From DASZHJ01 sp035581425 (GTDB taxonomy: Bacteria > Pseudomonadota > Alphaproteobacteria > ATCC43930 > CGMCC-115725): a DNA stretch of 17,325 nt. Numbering within the stretch: the stretch's first letter is position 1; each line of letters begins with the position of its first letter. A model generated the notes under the pieces. It was not told the origin of the DNA and did not search any database. It saw nothing but the letters and a program-made list of their open reading frames with translations. Where the stretch lies: contig DATJVP010000166.1 of assembly GCA_035581425.1 (NCBI GenBank), forward strand, positions 1-17,325, given 5' to 3'. Of the stretch, positions 6,809 through 14,637 are shown piece by piece. A program made the translations under genes and the position numbers.

Positions 6809-7606
6809 TCATTCCTCCGGCGGCAGCGCGCTCTCGTGCCAGCGCGAGAGGAGCCACCGCGAGATACCGTCGAGCGAGAAGTAGATCGTAATCCCCGCAA
6901 GCGACAACAGAAGGAGCGCTGCGAACATCCTGGCGGTCTCGAGCCGGTATCCCGCTTCGAGAATGCGGTAGGCGAGGCCGGTCTCGGTCCCACCGGTGCC
7001 AGCGACGAACTCCGCCACCACCGCCCCGATGAGCGCCAGGCCCCCGCTGATGCGCACCCCCGTCAGGAAGGACGGCAACGCCGTCGGGACCTGGAGGTAA
7101 GCCAGGATCTGCCAACGCGAGGCGCCGTAAAGGCGAAAGAGCGCGACCAAATTCCTGTCGGCGCTCTTGAGGCCCAAGGTCGTGTTGGCGATAATCGGGA
7201 AGAAGGCCACGATCCACGCGCAGATCAGCACCGCGAGGTAGGCGTCATTCGCCCAGATTATAATGAGCGGCGCGATCGAGATGATCGGCGTCACCTGCAG
7301 CGCGATCGCATAAGGATAAAGACTGATCTCGAGGATGCGCGACAGCGAAAACAAGACCGCGATCGCGGCGCCGATCACCGTCGCAGAGACGAGCGCCACG
7401 GCCGTCACCTTGAGCGTATACCAGAGCGAGACGAGGAGGCTCCCACCGCTGGTTTCGAGCGCTTTCACGACAAGCAGTGGGCTCGGCAGGATGTAGGGCT
7501 TGATCTCAAAATAGTTGACGATCCCGTCCCAAGCCACGACGAAGAGTGCGCCCATGAGGATCGGCGCGAGGATGCGAGCGAAGCGGCCCGCCCAGGCCGT
7601 GTTCAC
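6809..7606 (-). CDS. ABC transporter permease, NitT/TauT (SsuC-like) type
   Basis: Inner-membrane subunit of 265 aa with about six hydrophobic helices. The EAA-loop that contacts the ATPase is visible as LYGASRWQILAYLQVP followed by SFLTGVRIS. A GTG start at 7606 is chosen. It overlaps the ATPase stop by 4 nt (GTGA) and has GGAGG 7 nt upstream, whereas the longer open frame to 7825 reads only through the ATPase gene. It is the last gene of the importer unit and ends directly against the stop codon of the DapA-like gene. Confidence 0.9.
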   Translation of the reverse strand: MNTAWAGRFARILAPILMGALFVVAWDGIVNYFEIKPYILPSPLLVVKALETSGGSLLVSLWYTLKVTAVALVSATVIGAAIAVLFSLSRILEISLYPYAIALQVTPIISIAPLIIIWANDAYLAVLICAWIVAFFPIIANTTLGLKSADRNLVALFRLYGASRWQILAYLQVPTALPSFLTGVRISGGLALIGAVVAEFVAGTGGTETGLAYRILEAGYRLETARMFAALLLLSLAGITIYFSLDGISRWLLSRWHESALPPEE

Positions 7607-8379
7607 GTCGTAGCCTCCAGGAGGCGCCGCGAGAGGCCGCGGCAGAACTCCGCGTATTCCGGCGCGGTGCGCAGCTGAGGCCCTCTGGGATAGGGAAGAT
7701 CGTCCGGCACTTCCGAGACGACCCGCCCGGGCCGCGGCCCCATCACTACGATCTCGCTCGAGAGGAATGCGCTCTCGAAAACGCTGTGGGTGACGAAAAT
7801 CACGGTCCAGTGGCGTTGCTGCCAAAGCCGAAGGATGTCCTCGTTGAGCTTGAAGCGCGTGATCTCGTCGAGGGCGGCGAAGGGCTCGTCGAGCAGTAGG
7901 AGCACCGGATCGGTCACCAGCGCGCGTGCGATCGAGACGCGCATCTTCATGCCGCCGGAGAGCTCGCGGGGAAAGGCGCCCTCGAAGCCTTCGAGCCCGA
8001 CTTCACGGATCGCTGTGGCGATGCGTTCCGCGACATCGCCGCGTGCGCGATGTGCGAGGCGGAGTGGCAGGTAGACGTTCTCCCAGACGTTCGCCCAGGG
8101 CATGAGCGTCGGCTCCTGGAAAACGAAGCCGATCGAGCCCTCGAGCTCCTCGGCGCTCTCCATCGCGCCGGCGGTCACCGGCGTCAACCCCGCGATGATC
8201 CGCAGGAGTGTGCTCTTGCCGCAGCCGGAGGGGCCGAGAATGCTCAGGAAAGCGCCGCGCTTCACCTCGAGGTCGACGCCGTCGAGAGCGACGGTGCCGT
8301 TGCGAAAGACCTTGCGGATGCCCGTGAGCGATATGAGCGACCTGCCAGTAGCGACCATCGGGTGCGGCGTCGCCCTCAT
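7603..8379 (-). CDS. ABC transporter ATP-binding protein, NitT/TauT (SsuB/TauB-like) type
   Basis: Cytoplasmic ATPase of 258 aa powering the importer. Walker A is GPSGCGKST (49-57), the Q-loop FQEPTLMPW (87-95), the signature LSGGM (140-144), Walker B LLLLDEP with Asp164/Glu165, and the switch His198 in FVTHSV. The D-loop is ALDEITRFKLN, typical of the sulfonate/taurine/nitrate subgroup. The ATG at 8379 overlaps the stop of the binding-protein gene (ATGA), suggesting translational coupling. An alternative ATG at 8358 is possible. Confidence 0.93.
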   Translation of the reverse strand: MRATPHPMVATGRSLISLTGIRKVFRNGTVALDGVDLEVKRGAFLSILGPSGCGKSTLLRIIAGLTPVTAGAMESAEELEGSIGFVFQEPTLMPWANVWENVYLPLRLAHRARGDVAERIATAIREVGLEGFEGAFPRELSGGMKMRVSIARALVTDPVLLLLDEPFAALDEITRFKLNEDILRLWQQRHWTVIFVTHSVFESAFLSSEIVVMGPRPGRVVSEVPDDLPYPRGPQLRTAPEYAEFCRGLSRRLLEATT

Positions 8380-9371
8380 TTCCTCATATTGGCGCCCACG
8401 TTCTTGTTCACGAACTTGAGCGTATAGGCCCGCTTGTAGTCGAGGCTCGCGGGATAGAGCCCCTGCTTCGACATGATCTCGAAGAAGTCCTTCCAGCGCT
8501 CGTCGGTCATGGCGCCGACGCCAAGCGTGATGGAACTGCCGCTATCGACGATGCCATACTCCTTCATTTTCGTAATGGCGTAGGCGAGAAGCTCGTCGTT
8601 CTCCTCGGGGTTGTCCTTCTTGATGAGCGTGTTCGCGGGCGCGGGATCGCCGTAGAGATAGCTGTACCAGCCCTCGATGCTCGCATTTACGAAGCGCTGC
8701 ACGAGATCGGGATTCTCCTCGACGAGCTTGCGCGAGGTCTCGATCACAGAGGCGTAGCTCGAATAGCCCTCGTTCGCGAGCAGGAACACCACGGGCTTCA
8801 CGCCAGCCTTCTCGACCAGCAGCGGCTCGCTGCTGAGATACCCCTGCTGCACGGCGTTCGGATCCGCGAGGAAGGGCGCGATGTTGAAGTTGTAGGGCCG
8901 GATTTGATCGTCGGTGTAGCCGAACTTCGCCTTCAGGAAGAGCCATGAGCCGACGCGCGTGTCGGCGCCGATCATGATCGGCTTGCCCTTGAGCGCTGTG
9001 AGGCTGTCGTTACCGACGCCGGGATGCGCGATCAGCACCTGCGGGTCCTTCTGGAAGAAGGCCGCGATCGCGACCATCGGCACGTTCTCCTTGACGAAAT
9101 TGAGGGGCAGGAAGGAATTGGGCGTCTCGTCGAAATCGAGCCGCCCCGCCGCCAGGAGCTGCGAGTGGTTCACCTGCGGTCCACCCTGGCGGAGCGTCAC
9201 CTCGATCCCGTACTTCGCGTAGATGCCGGTGGCGATCGCCTGGTAGTACCCGCCATGCTCGGCCTCGGCGCGCCAATCGGTGCCGAGCGTCACCTTGTCG
9301 AGCGCCGCCGCGGGTCGCGCTGCAAGCGCCAGAGCGCCCAGAACCGAACAGAGAAATAGTCGCCGGAGCAT
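8376..9371 (-). CDS. ABC transporter substrate-binding protein, NMT1/THI5-like
   Basis: Periplasmic solute receptor of 331 aa. Residues 1-23 form a signal peptide: RR, a hydrophobic core, then a cut near AAA-LDK. The mature start TLGTDWRAEAEHGGYYQA followed by GIYAKYGIEVTL is the NMT1/THI5-like pattern, known from binding proteins for thiamine pyrimidine precursors, sulfonates, nitrate and related small ligands. The ligand cannot be assigned, and no TPP riboswitch is visible upstream. GAGAGGCGAG precedes the ATG. It lies 72 bp downstream of the aldo/keto reductase on the same strand. Confidence 0.9.
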   Translation of the reverse strand: MLRRLFLCSVLGALALAARPAAALDKVTLGTDWRAEAEHGGYYQAIATGIYAKYGIEVTLRQGGPQVNHSQLLAAGRLDFDETPNSFLPLNFVKENVPMVAIAAFFQKDPQVLIAHPGVGNDSLTALKGKPIMIGADTRVGSWLFLKAKFGYTDDQIRPYNFNIAPFLADPNAVQQGYLSSEPLLVEKAGVKPVVFLLANEGYSSYASVIETSRKLVEENPDLVQRFVNASIEGWYSYLYGDPAPANTLIKKDNPEENDELLAYAITKMKEYGIVDSGSSITLGVGAMTDERWKDFFEIMSKQGLYPASLDYKRAYTLKFVNKNVGANMRK

Positions 9372-9443
9372 GTCTCGCCTCTCGTGGTTTGATCGAGGTT
9401 TCGGTGCACAGTCCTATCGCAGCCGTAGCCGCCGCACCAGCGT

Positions 9444-10454
9444 TCAGCCGCCGCGGGGCACACGTCCTTCGAGGGGATAGGCGGGGTCGTTGTAGCCGGG
9501 GGTCGAAGGGTGGCCGGTGGTGACGAGACTGTCGACAAGCGCCTCATCCTCGTTGGTGAATTTATAGGCAAGTGCGCCGACATAGTCGTCCCACTGCGCC
9601 TCGGTCCGGGGACCGCCGATGGTCCCCGTGACGAGCGCGTTGTTCAGCACCCAGGCGACCGCGAATTGCCCGGCGGTGATGCCGCGAGTCTCTGCGTGCC
9701 GCTTCAGCACCTGAGCGATGCGCAGGGACTCCGGCCGCCATTCCGTCTGCATGATGCGCTTGTCGCTGCGGCCCGCGCGGGTGTCCGAGGGCGGAGGCGC
9801 CTCCGGTGAGTATTTCCCGGTGAGGACGCCGCGCGCGAGCGGGCTATAGGGCACGATCCCGAGCCCGTAATGCGCGGCGGCCGGAAGCTGCTCCACCTCG
9901 GGCATGCGGTTCATCGCGTTATAGTAGGGTTGGCTCACCACGGGGCGATCGATCCCGATCCGGTCGCAAAGATTGCAGATCTCTGCGATGCGCCAGGAAC
10001 GATAATTGGAGACGCCGAAGTAGCGAACCTTGCCCGTGCGAATGAGATCAGCCATCGCGCGCAAGGTCTCCGAGAGCGGCGTCGTGTGGTCTTCCTTGTG
10101 GAGGTAGTAGACGTCGATGTAGTCGGTGCCGAGTCGCCTCAAGCTCCCCTCGGCCGCCTGCAACACCCATTTGCGCGAGAGTCCGACCTCGTTGGGTCCC
10201 GTCCCCATGGGATTGGCGAGCTTCGTCGCGACCACCCAGCGGTCGCGCTCGCTCGCAATCGCGCGGCCCACGACCTCCTCGGACTTGCCATTATTGTATT
10301 GGTCGGCGCTGTCCAGGAAGTTGACGCCTTGATCGCGCGCCTTGGCGATGATGCGCTTCGATGTCGCCTCGTCGGTGGCGCCACCGAACATCATGGTTCC
10401 GAGGCAGAGTGTCGATATCTTGAGGCCGCTCCGGCCGAGCGTGCGATAGTCCAT
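9444..10454 (-). CDS. Aldo/keto reductase
   Basis: NADPH-dependent carbonyl reductase fold of 336 aa. The full catalytic tetrad is present: Asp48 (NFLDSA), Tyr53 (DQYNNGKSEE), Lys78 (VVATKLA) and His119 (YYLHKEDH). The N-terminus MDYRTLGRSGLKIS is standard for the YajO/Tas-like bacterial group. AAGGAG lies 6 nt before the ATG. Only 29 bp separate it from the upstream amidase, so both are likely on one transcript. Its substrate might be a carbonyl produced in the same pathway, but that is inference. Confidence 0.92.
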   Translation of the reverse strand: MDYRTLGRSGLKISTLCLGTMMFGGATDEATSKRIIAKARDQGVNFLDSADQYNNGKSEEVVGRAIASERDRWVVATKLANPMGTGPNEVGLSRKWVLQAAEGSLRRLGTDYIDVYYLHKEDHTTPLSETLRAMADLIRTGKVRYFGVSNYRSWRIAEICNLCDRIGIDRPVVSQPYYNAMNRMPEVEQLPAAAHYGLGIVPYSPLARGVLTGKYSPEAPPPSDTRAGRSDKRIMQTEWRPESLRIAQVLKRHAETRGITAGQFAVAWVLNNALVTGTIGGPRTEAQWDDYVGALAYKFTNEDEALVDSLVTTGHPSTPGYNDPAYPLEGRVPRGG

Positions 10455-10483
10455 GACCGTCTCCTTGAAGATGCTCGCGAGTG

Positions 10484-11875
10484 TCAGATCGGCGGGCGGC
10501 GACCGCGCCAGGGTGTGGCCTGCTCATAGGCATGGCCGAAGCGCAGCACCGTCGCGTCGTCGAAGGCGCGGCCCACGATCTGCAGCGAGCGCGGCAACCC
10601 GTCTTCACCGAAGCCGCAGCATATCGCAAGCGCGGGCTGGCCGGTGAGATTGAAGGGCGTGCTGAGATAGGGCTTGCCGAAATAGGGAAAGATGCTGGCC
10701 TCGGCGAAGCGCTCGGGCGCGCCATAGGCGTTGGCGGTGACCAGGAGATCGAGCCCTTCCATCGCACTGAGCGTGCGCTCCGTGAGCGCCCGGCGGAAGC
10801 GCTGCGCTTGGTAATACTCCTCGCCCGTCACGAATGCGCCCAGCCGAAGCCGCTCGCGCGAGTATTGCCCGTAAAGCTCCGGCGTCCGGTGCATATGCGG
10901 CTTGTGAACGGCATAGGCCTCGCTCAGAAGTATGGCGCGGCCGGCCGCGTGGTAATCCGCGAGCTCCGGCAAAATGGCTTCGACGACCGAGACGCCGAGA
11001 TCGCGCCAGACACCCAAGGCCTGCTCGATGAGCGCCACTGTCTCCGCGCTCGCGCCGTCGCGTCCGGAGTAGAAGTGCCTCACCACACCGACGCGGAGGC
11101 CGCTCACGGGTTTTCGAATCTCGTCTGCATAGTCCGGGGTCGATGCCTCGACCGAGGCGGGATCGGCGGGGTCGAAGCCCACCATCGCCTGCAGCAGATG
11201 CGCGCAATCCTCGCTGGTCCAGGCGAGCGGCCCGCAGGTGTCGAGCGTGTGGCTCAGCGGGAAGACGCCGCGGCGGCTGACGAGTCCGTAAGTCGGCTTG
11301 ATTCCGGCAATGCCGCAATTGCCGGCGGGGCTCCGGATCGAGCCGCCGGTATCGGAGCCCGTGGCGCCGGCGCAGAGGCCGGCTGCGACCGCGGCGCCCG
11401 CGCCGCTCGAGGAGCCCCCGGGCGTGTGCTCGAGGTTCCAGGGATTGCGCGCCGCTGGAAAGGGCAGATCGTGCGAGGGACCGCCGAAGGCGAACTCGTG
11501 CGTCGCATGCTTTCCGAGCACCACGGCTCCCGCCGCCTTGAGCCGTCGCACGCTCTCGGCGTCCTCGGTGGGCACGTGATCGATGAGCAGGCGGGAATGG
11601 CAGGTCGTACGCATTCCCGCGGTCTCATAGATGTCCTTGATGCCCAGGGGAATGCCGTGGAGCGGTCCGCGGTATTTGCCGGCGGCGATCTCCGCCTCGG
11701 CGCGCCGCGCCGCCGCGAGCGCCTCCTCCTTGGCCACCAGAACATAAGCGTGGAGCCGATTGTCGAGCGCGGCGATCCGGCTCAGATAGGCCTCGGTGAG
11801 CGCGATCGGCGAGAGCTCGCGCGCGGCGATCGCCCGCGCAGCCGCCGCGAGCGTGAGGTGATGGAGCGACGTCAC
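10484..11875 (-). CDS. Amidase-signature family hydrolase
   Basis: Hydrolyses an amide, or acts in a GatA- or AtzE-like role. The 463-aa protein has the Ser-cisSer-Lys triad: Lys80 (GIPLGIKDIYETAG), Ser155 (cis-Ser in TPGGSSSGAG) and nucleophile Ser179 (GSDTGGSIRSPAG). The GTG start at 11875 overlaps the stop of the preceding small gene by 4 nt (GTGA) and has GGAGA 8 nt upstream. The frame continues open to 12151, but that part runs through the small gene and is not protein-like. It is followed after 29 bp by the aldo/keto reductase and then by an ABC importer. Confidence 0.92.
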   Translation of the reverse strand: MTSLHHLTLAAAARAIAARELSPIALTEAYLSRIAALDNRLHAYVLVAKEEALAAARRAEAEIAAGKYRGPLHGIPLGIKDIYETAGMRTTCHSRLLIDHVPTEDAESVRRLKAAGAVVLGKHATHEFAFGGPSHDLPFPAARNPWNLEHTPGGSSSGAGAAVAAGLCAGATGSDTGGSIRSPAGNCGIAGIKPTYGLVSRRGVFPLSHTLDTCGPLAWTSEDCAHLLQAMVGFDPADPASVEASTPDYADEIRKPVSGLRVGVVRHFYSGRDGASAETVALIEQALGVWRDLGVSVVEAILPELADYHAAGRAILLSEAYAVHKPHMHRTPELYGQYSRERLRLGAFVTGEEYYQAQRFRRALTERTLSAMEGLDLLVTANAYGAPERFAEASIFPYFGKPYLSTPFNLTGQPALAICCGFGEDGLPRSLQIVGRAFDDATVLRFGHAYEQATPWRGRRPPI

Positions 11876-12090
11876 CTCCGCTTCTCCGCGGCGAGCGTGC
11901 TTCCGGGATGGGCGTAGACCGTCGCGGGCTCCGGGAAATAGGTCTCCGGTCGTGGGATGCGCCGGAGCTGCGCCTGTAGCGCGACATAGGCCGCGCGGAG
12001 CCGGTCTGCCTCCTCGGGGGTCAGCACGAGTTCGAGGCGGCGGCAAAGTACCGCGAAATCCTCCGCCGAGATTTCCGTGGACGACGACAT
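11872..12090 (-). CDS. Small AtzG/GatC-like protein preceding the amidase
   Basis: A 72-aa protein with ATG at 12090 and GGGGAG about 7 nt upstream. Helical, charged N-terminal half (SAEDFAVLCRRLELVLTPEE, then ADRLRAAYVALQAQLRRIPR), then a proline-rich tail with PEPATVYAHPG. Size, helix-then-EPA tail layout and position directly upstream of, and overlapping, an amidase-signature gene match AtzG, the small partner of AtzE, and more loosely GatC. These small subunits wrap around the amidase. The family call is by resemblance and context only. The coding frame is open further upstream to 12258, but that part lacks a ribosome-binding site. Confidence 0.65.
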   Translation of the reverse strand: MSSSTEISAEDFAVLCRRLELVLTPEEADRLRAAYVALQAQLRRIPRPETYFPEPATVYAHPGSTLAAEKRR

Positions 12091-12129
12091 CGGCCCGCTC
12101 CCCTGTCCCCCCGAGCGCCGCGAGTGTGC

Positions 12130-12145
12130 GATCGGATGGCCGATC
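12130..12145. promoter_or_regulatory. Inverted repeat in the divergent gap between the small-protein gene and the SMR exporter
   Basis: GATCGG-ATGG-CCGATC, a perfect 6-bp dyad. It lies in the 166-bp region from which the six-gene amidase/importer unit (minus) and the SMR gene (plus) are transcribed apart. It could be an operator or a small hairpin. No regulator gene is adjacent. Confidence 0.3.
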
Positions 12146-12256
12146 CGGCAAGCCTCTTCGGGGTCATTCGGCCACCGCCATGCGCTGGACGCGGCCCGAC
12201 TGCCTCGCGCAAGATGAGGTCTTCGCGCGGACGAACCCCATCGAAGGAGCGGATGC

Positions 12257-12577
12257 ATGGCGTGGCTTTACCTCGGCATTGCCAGCGTGTTCGAGGTCAC
12301 CTGGGCGTTCGCGATGAAACAATCCCAGGGGTTCGCACGCCTCGGCTGGGGTGCCATTACCATCGGCACGACGATCGCGAGCTTCGGCTTCCTGGCGCTC
12401 GCCATGCGCTCACTGCCGCTCGGCACCGCCTATACGATCTGGACCGGCATCGGTGCCGTCGGAACCTTCGCGCTCGGTGTCATCGTGCTCGGCGAGTCGG
12501 CCTCGGCGATGCGCCTCGCCGCGGCGGGACTCATCGTCTCGGGCCTCGTCCTCATGCGGCTCAGCGCTGTCGAGTGA
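12257..12577 (+). CDS. SMR-family exporter, Gdx/SugE (guanidinium exporter) type
   Basis: Small multidrug-resistance protein of 106 aa with four membrane helices. The essential glutamate is Glu13, and the surrounding FEVTWAFAMKQSQGF plus SLPLGTAYTIWTGIGAVG fit the Gdx/SugE subtype, which exchanges guanidinium for protons, rather than EmrE/QacE. AAGGAG lies 7 nt before the ATG at 12257; an overlapping ATG at 12253 is out of frame. I could not identify a guanidine riboswitch upstream. It converges on the response regulator with a 14-bp gap. Confidence 0.88.
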   Translation: MAWLYLGIASVFEVTWAFAMKQSQGFARLGWGAITIGTTIASFGFLALAMRSLPLGTAYTIWTGIGAVGTFALGVIVLGESASAMRLAAAGLIVSGLVLMRLSAVE

Positions 12578-12591
12578 GCCCTATTCCGTTG

Positions 12592-13026
12592 CTAGGCGGT
12601 GAGCGCGCGCGGAGGGTCCCGCGCGAGGAGGGTTCGGATCGCTACGAGGAGACGCTTGAAATCGAGGGGCTTCTCAATAGCCATGTTGGCGCCGAGCTTC
12701 ACCGCCACGGTAAGATAGTGTGAGGCCCCGATGTAGCCGCCGGCCGAGACCGCGAGAATGCTCGCATAGGGCCGCTCGCGGCGCATGGCGATGATGGTCT
12801 CGATGCCGTCTTGCACCGGCATGAGAATGTCAACGATCGAGATATCCGGGGCATGCGCGCGAAAGATCGTCATGCCGCGCCGCCCGTCGAGCGCCGTCAC
12901 CACCTCGAAGTGCTGGAGTCCCAGCACCGTCGACATCAGCTTCAGGAAATCCGGATTATCGTCGATGACGAGGGCGCGCGGCAGCCGCTTGGCGCCGCTT
13001 TGCAGGCTAGGCCTCGTCACAGTCAT
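12592..13026 (-). CDS. Single-domain response regulator (CheY-like receiver)
   Basis: A 144-aa stand-alone receiver domain. The acidic pair is Asp22/Asp23 (VIDDNPDF), the phospho-acceptor Asp66 (IVDILMP), the switch residue Ser94 (AVSAGG) and Lys119 (IEKPLD). There is no output domain; the C-terminal tail is short and basic. The open frame extends to 13236, but the ATG at 13026 follows a GGGGGA stretch and gives the usual family start. No histidine kinase is encoded nearby. It probably acts in a phosphorelay or through protein-protein contact. Confidence 0.88.
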   Translation of the reverse strand: MTVTRPSLQSGAKRLPRALVIDDNPDFLKLMSTVLGLQHFEVVTALDGRRGMTIFRAHAPDISIVDILMPVQDGIETIIAMRRERPYASILAVSAGGYIGASHYLTVAVKLGANMAIEKPLDFKRLLVAIRTLLARDPPRALTA

Positions 13027-13186
13027 CCGCGGAGCGTCCCCCAGACGTTCCCTCTCAGGACCAGTGCAGCGGAAGGCTAAGGCTGGCGGTAGTGTCACTT
13101 TTCGGGCAAAGGCGCGCGCGCACCCCTTGCGCATGCTGCGCCCGACATTAGTTGGAGTTGAAGTCGAGGATCCAACGGAGGCGGCG

Positions 13187-13519
13187 ATGCGACTTGCGAT
13201 CAATCTGCTGCTGGCGATTTGGCTCTGCGCCTGCACGAATTCGACCCAGGGTTACATCGATCACGGCAAGCTCTCCGATCTCGCTCCCGGGAGGACGACT
13301 TACGACCAAGTCGTCACGAGCTGGGGACAGCCCATGAGCACCTCGGCGGCCCCCGATGGCAGCCGGGTTGCGACCTACCCCTACATTTGGCTCGTGACCG
13401 GCGCCGTCACGGGCATCGCAGGTGCCGGGCCCGTCGGCAGTACCGAAACCCGAACGGGAGAACTCGCGCTCCTCTTCGACCGGGCTGGCGTGCTGCAATC
13501 CTATCGAGAGCCGCGTTAG
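13187..13519 (+). CDS. Small lipoprotein with BamE/SmpA-like fold
   Basis: A 110-aa protein starting at the ATG at 13187 with GGAGG 6 nt upstream; the frame is open much further upstream, but only this start yields a signal sequence. Residues 1-15 are a lipoprotein signal peptide with lipobox LCAC, so Cys16 would be lipidated. LAPGRTTYDQVVTSWGQP (32-49), then DGSRVATYPYI, matches the helix-and-strand pattern of BamE/OmlA-like domains, which often sit at the inner face of the outer membrane. A Gly/Ala-rich stretch (72-84) follows. The specific role is unknown. It diverges from the response regulator across 160 bp. Confidence 0.75.
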   Translation: MRLAINLLLAIWLCACTNSTQGYIDHGKLSDLAPGRTTYDQVVTSWGQPMSTSAAPDGSRVATYPYIWLVTGAVTGIAGAGPVGSTETRTGELALLFDRAGVLQSYREPR

Positions 13520-13566
13520 GCTTCGCGGAAAGCGCGAGCACCGCAGTCGATTGACTCCCGCGGCGC

Positions 13567-13590
13567 CCCGCGCGAGCCTCGTCGCGCGGG
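13567..13590. repeat. Strong GC-rich stem-loop downstream of the lipoprotein gene
   Basis: CCCGCGCGA-GCCTCG-TCGCGCGGG forms a perfect 9-bp stem with a 6-nt loop, 47 bp after the lipoprotein stop. There is no T-run. It could end transcription with help from Rho, protect the 3' end, or be a dispersed palindromic repeat. The rest of the 13520-13719 gap shows no convincing gene. Confidence 0.5.
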
Positions 13591-13719
13591 ATCGGATCGG
13601 GGGATGTAGCGTGGACGAACGCCTGGCTTCCTTGCAGCGGCTCCGCGCGGCCGGCAGTAAGCATCGCCCCGACGGGTCTTGACGGCACTCCGGTCCAACA
13701 CGCCAAAGAAAAATCCGCA

Positions 13720-14637
13720 ATGAACCGCCAAATCCTCGGCATGCTCAGCGTTGCCTCCGGCGTGTCTATCTTCACGATTCAAGACGTGATCGTGAAGGAG
13801 TTCAGCGGCACCTACCCGGTCCATCAGATCGTCGTCGTCAGGAGCTTCGTTGCGCTCCCCCTGCTCATCATCGCGACGGCCGCCGTGCAGGGCGGGCATG
13901 TGAGGATCCACCGCATCGGATTGCATATCGTGCGGGGGCTCTTCCTCTATGTCTCCTACGTCGCCTACTACCTCGCGATGGCAGCCCTGCCCTTGGCGAC
14001 GGCGGTTGCGCTCTACTTCACAGTCCCCTTCTTCGTCGCGGCGCTCGGCATTCCGATCCTCGGCGAGCGGGTCGCGGCGCGAAGCTGGGTCGCGATCGGC
14101 ATGGGATTCATCGGTGTGCTCATCATCATCCAGCCGGGTGCCGACTTCATCGAGCCCGCCTCGTTCCTCCCGATGGTGGCGGCGCTTGCGTATTCGATCT
14201 CGGCGCTGCTGGCTCGCCGCCTCGGGAGGACCGAGGATGGTGCCGCGATGGCGCTCATGGCGACGGCGGTCTACGTCGTCCTCGGCGCCTTGACCGCGCT
14301 TGCTCTCGCGGGGACGCCGCCCGCGGAGGACGCCCATCCCAGCGTGCGCTTCCTGCTGAACCCCTGGATCTGGCCGAGCCTCATCGATCTCGTCCTTCTC
14401 GCTCTCTGCGGCGTCATCGCCGCAGGCGGGTTCTTCCTATTGAGTCAGGGATATCGTCTAGCCGAGGCCAATCGTGCCGCACCCTTCGAATACGCGTCGC
14501 TGCCCTGGAGCATTCTCTGGGGCTATCTCTTCTTTGCGAATTTGCCGGACGCACCGATGCTGATTGGCGCCGCGGTCATCATGGGCGCGGGCGTCTATAC
14601 TTTGCGCGGCGCGCGCGAGGATTTGGCGCGCACCTAG
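13720..14637 (+). CDS. EamA/DMT-superfamily transporter
   Basis: Inner-membrane drug/metabolite transporter of 305 aa with about ten hydrophobic helices in two EamA halves. The first half ends with YYLAMAALPLATAVALYFTVPFF and the GERV-type motif (ILGERVAARSW). The second half has GFFLLSQGYRLAEANRAAPFEY, typical of the S-adenosylmethionine/RhaT-like DMT subgroup. No clear Shine-Dalgarno precedes the ATG (CAAAGAAAAATCCGCA), and no other in-frame start is better. Substrate is unknown; it may export metabolites or take up a nucleoside- or amino-acid-like compound. Confidence 0.88.
   Translation: MNRQILGMLSVASGVSIFTIQDVIVKEFSGTYPVHQIVVVRSFVALPLLIIATAAVQGGHVRIHRIGLHIVRGLFLYVSYVAYYLAMAALPLATAVALYFTVPFFVAALGIPILGERVAARSWVAIGMGFIGVLIIIQPGADFIEPASFLPMVAALAYSISALLARRLGRTEDGAAMALMATAVYVVLGALTALALAGTPPAEDAHPSVRFLLNPWIWPSLIDLVLLALCGVIAAGGFFLLSQGYRLAEANRAAPFEYASLPWSILWGYLFFANLPDAPMLIGAAVIMGAGVYTLRGAREDLART

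Noticed and set aside
9372..9443. Possible TPP riboswitch upstream of the NMT1/THI5-like binding protein
   Set aside because: The gap is only 72 bp and lacks the CTGAGA and other conserved thi-box segments.
10481..11917. Long plus-strand open frame (478 codons) opposite the amidase
   Set aside because: Antisense of a clear amidase-signature gene; no domain signal of its own.
12160..12240. ACG-containing segments that recall guanidine-II (mini-ykkC) hairpin loops
   Set aside because: The flanking bases do not pair into two ACGR-capped hairpins, so no riboswitch is called.
13611..13682. 23-codon frame starting at GTG (VDERLASLQRLRAAGSKHRP...) before the DMT transporter
   Set aside because: Short, weak ribosome-binding site, GTG start and no recognisable leader-peptide feature; likely chance in GC-rich DNA.
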